From positions 1 to 64,000 of the forward strand of contig NZ_AVHW01000040.1 in NCBI RefSeq assembly GCF_000449425.2: 64,000 nt of DNA. Direction: 5' to 3'. This stretch comes from Clostridioides difficile CD160. Its GTDB lineage: Bacteria > Bacillota > Clostridia > Peptostreptococcales > Peptostreptococcaceae. Both the position numbers and the translations under genes were made by a program. Shown in pieces: positions 63,445-64,000 of the stretch (position 1 is the stretch's first letter; each line of letters starts with the position of its first letter). Under the pieces are notes generated by a model, which saw only the letters and a program-made list of their open reading frames with translations, had not been told where the DNA came from and made no database searches.

Positions 63445-63933
63445 TTGAAGATTACGATATTATATCAAACAAGAAGTGGAAACACAGAAAAGGTAGCTAA
63501 GCTGATAGAAGATGGGGCTAAAAAAGTGGATGGAATAGATGTTAAACTTATGAGATTTGACAATATTGATTCAGAGTATTTAAGTGAAAGTAAGGCAGTA
63601 ATATTTGGAACACCAACTTATTTAGCAAATACAACTTGGGAAGTAAAAAAATGGTTTGATGAAGATTCAAAGAAAATCAACTTAGCTGGAAAATTAGGCG
63701 CTGTTTTTGCTACATGCGACTATGTCTGTGGAGGTCCAGATGTTGCAATACTTACTATAGTAGGTCACTTGATGGTCAAAGGTATGCTTGTTTACTCTGG
63801 AGGAGGCTCTTTAGGAAAGCCATTTATACATTTGGGACATGTACATTCAGTTGAAGGACCAGAAGTACAAAATGAGAAGGCTATAATATTTGGTGAAAGA
63901 ATTGCTACTAAAGCAAAAGAGCTATTCGCTTAA
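63445..63933 (+). CDS. Flavodoxin-like / NAD(P)H-dependent FMN protein
   Basis: 162 residues of flavodoxin fold. The phosphate-binding loop is YQTRSGNTEKVAKLI (residues 5-19), and TPTYLANTTWEVKKWFDE and ATCDYVCGGPDVAILT follow, as in WrbA/flavodoxin-family proteins that bind FMN. The start is TTG with AAGGGGGAA seven bases upstream. It may be an electron carrier or quinone reductase. The last 67 bases of the window hold no further feature that I can call. Confidence 0.85.
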   Translation: MKITILYQTRSGNTEKVAKLIEDGAKKVDGIDVKLMRFDNIDSEYLSESKAVIFGTPTYLANTTWEVKKWFDEDSKKINLAGKLGAVFATCDYVCGGPDVAILTIVGHLMVKGMLVYSGGGSLGKPFIHLGHVHSVEGPEVQNEKAIIFGERIATKAKELFA

Positions 63934-64000
63934 TTTCTATATGTGTATTAAGAATTATAATAAATTTAGATTTTTAGTGGGGATTTGATGTAAAAGTTAT

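Overview
The window is chromosomal DNA of a low-GC, spore-forming anaerobic Firmicute. The gene set and order (pilJ-like pilin, GGDEF/EAL protein, pyruvate formate-lyase pair, sorbitol PTS operon, spoIIA operon followed by spoVACDE, and a sigma-54 acyl-CoA operon) fit Clostridioides difficile. That species call rests on remembered gene order and product types, not on a search. No rRNA, tRNA, insertion sequence, prophage or CRISPR array was seen.

Layout. 1-3 kb: cysteine desulfurase plus ThiI (sulfur transfer to tRNA/thiamine) and a fluoride channel. 3-7.3 kb: a PilJ-type type IV pilin, a nitroreductase, a 930-bp AT-rich spacer and a PAS-GGDEF-EAL cyclic-di-GMP phosphodiesterase. 7.3-10.5 kb (minus strand): pyruvate formate-lyase and its activase. 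10.8-13.6 kb: a cation/Ca2+ exchanger and a DEAD-box RNA helicase. 13.9-19.5 kb: a sorbitol (glucitol) PTS operon with its PRD activator, GutM, split EIIBC, EIIA and sorbitol-6-phosphate dehydrogenase. 19.7-21.8 kb: an orphan molybdopterin oxidoreductase.

21.9-25.7 kb: the forespore genes spoIIAA-spoIIAB-sigF, with a good sigma-H-type promoter, then spoVAC-spoVAD-spoVAE (dipicolinate uptake). Sporulation and cell-wall genes return at 30.9-36.9 kb: a class A penicillin-binding protein with a Gly/Asn/Pro repeat tail, YunB, a SpoIVB-type S55 protease and an N-acetylmuramoyl-L-alanine amidase. Between them (25.9-30.7 kb) is a LacI-type regulator next to a poorly understood operon: DUF3100 membrane protein, small membrane protein, M20 amidohydrolase and DUF1177 protein.

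37-38.7 kb holds a small TetR/hydrolase unit with two clear operators and a gene remnant. 38.9-47.8 kb is mostly housekeeping: ABC-F ATPase, HflX, a HEAT-repeat protein, a degenerate Nudix protein, an IMPACT-family protein, two half-size TauE/SafE proteins, NadE and a YebC-family protein.

47.9-61.3 kb holds two acyl-CoA catabolic units. The first has a LacI regulator divergent from an HMG-CoA-lyase-like protein, a dicarboxylate carrier and a family III CoA transferase. The second has crotonase, a GntP-type permease, a family III CoA transferase, acyl-CoA dehydrogenase and EtfBA. It has a textbook -24/-12 promoter, repeated upstream elements and its own PAS-containing sigma-54 activator at the 3' end. 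I read it as an inducible pathway that imports a hydroxy acid, activates it with CoA, dehydrates it and reduces it, with EtfAB linking the last step to energy metabolism. The window ends with a zinc-ribbon protein, a protein made of eleven 22-residue DUF4116-like repeats, and a flavodoxin-like protein.
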